Below are positions 63,394 to 64,000 of a DNA stretch of 64,000 nucleotides, piece by piece. The DNA comes from Macrosoma leucophasiata (Eukaryota > Arthropoda > Insecta > Lepidoptera > Hedylidae), in contig JAWQUS010000022.1 of assembly GCA_036365455.1 (NCBI GenBank), positions 4,464,001-4,528,000 on the forward strand. Direction: 5' to 3'. Every line of letters starts with the position of its first letter. Within the stretch, counting starts at the first letter, position 1. Made by a program: the position numbers and the translations under genes. The notes below the pieces were generated by a model. That model made no database searches, was not told the origin of the DNA, and was given only the letters and a program-made list of their open reading frames with translations.

Positions 63394-63827
63394 ATATTAT
63401 ATTATGAGAGAATTTCTGTATCCAGGGGATAGCGCGTTTTCGAGGGAGAACAGGTCCCTTGAACTTCCACTATATTTTGTAATGGGACAATCTCTAACTA
63501 TACAACATATAACGGGAATAATACACACTCTTAAACACCTCGATTAGAAAATCGAATTATAAACATAATACAAGAACTGAAATTGCATGTTTAAGTATAA
63601 AATATTTTTTATTTAAGAAACAAGTTGTCCTCAATTTATACGAACAGTATGCACACCCTATGCATGCTTACCCTACCTCTACTTATGACCGCACATAAAA
63701 CCCAAACCAACTCACACACATACACTGTCGCAATGTGATGTAGCGTAATCTGCGTACCCCTATTTAACACTCGCTAGTAGGTAATAAGATTAATTTTCAC
63801 TATTTTATTTCTTAAATTATTATAAAT

Positions 63828-63883
63828 AATAAAATGCATGTCTCAACGAGTTCTATTTAACTTGTTGAGACTAGCATTTTATT
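63828..63883. repeat. 25-bp-stem hairpin
   Basis: AATAAAATGC(AT)GTCTCAAC(G)AGTT pairs with AACT(T)GTTGAGAC(TA)GCATTTTATT around a 6-nt loop. Stem with two small internal mismatches, similar in size to a microRNA precursor, but equally consistent with a MITE remnant. Confidence 0.7.
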
Positions 63884-64000
63884 TTGGATAGACGTTAGTC
63901 TCATTTTCGTTTGAATTGACTGTTCACCAAATGGGTGACCATAATTTCCTTAATTTTAATTAACTTTGGGACAAAATATTACCTATATCCAAAATGCCTG

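Noticed and set aside
1..64000. CRISPR arrays, operons, ribosome binding sites, LTR retrotransposons
   Set aside because: None was seen; the sequence is eukaryotic, and no paired long direct repeats with gag-pol frames were found.

Overview
The window reads as insect nuclear DNA, most likely from a moth or butterfly. It is AT-rich, has no bacterial-style operons, carries spliced exons with GT/AG junctions, and is packed with short retroposons and MITEs whose 3' ends (for example ...CATCACTTAACATCAATGTG... followed by poly-A) are, from memory, typical of lepidopteran genomes. No rRNA gene, intact tRNA gene, CRISPR array or LTR retrotransposon was recognised.

The one well-supported host gene lies on the minus strand between about 24.33 kb (start codon) and 5.71 kb (stop codon). 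I assembled 13 coding exons by hand. Every splice phase agrees and the spliced CDS is exactly 1512 nt (503 codons plus stop). Residues 1 to about 192 match the ropporin-1-like / radial spoke RSP11 family: an N-terminal RIIa dimerisation-docking domain and the conserved ropporin core. About 310 further residues follow, acidic and helical in look, with at least one degenerate EF-hand-like loop. This suggests a longer RSP7-like sperm-flagellum or cilium protein. Its introns hold LINE, SINE and MITE insertions and a nearly perfect palindrome with 204-bp arms.

Layout. 1-5.6 kb: AT-rich 3' flank with a hAT-like element carrying a nested 5S-rRNA-derived SINE. 5.7-24.3 kb: the ropporin-like gene. 24.4-28.3 kb: LINE and MITE debris, then a possible 5' exon of a plus-strand gene (28.25 kb). 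28.7-35 kb: degenerate tandem repeats, inverted repeats and LINE fragments. 35-42 kb: several MITEs, an internally deleted PIF/Harbinger-type element and a dense cluster of the commonest SINE. 43-50 kb: pogo-like MITE, LINE ends, nested SINE/MITE and a truncated CR1/Daphne-like LINE. 50-56 kb: lower repeat density, a perfect 71-bp palindrome and a candidate first coding exon (55.55 kb, plus strand). 56-64 kb: SINEs, a jockey-like LINE, and a nested palindrome rich in TATCGATA octamers.

Family names used here are working labels: SINE-A (poly-A-tailed, about 285 bp, no clear tRNA head), tSINE-1 and tSINE-2 (tRNA-derived), 5S-SINE, LINE-D (CR1/Daphne-like), LINE-J (jockey/BS-like), LINE-R (RTE-like), LINE-X (unplaced non-LTR), and MITE-1 to MITE-4. 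All boundaries were read by eye and may be off by a few bases.
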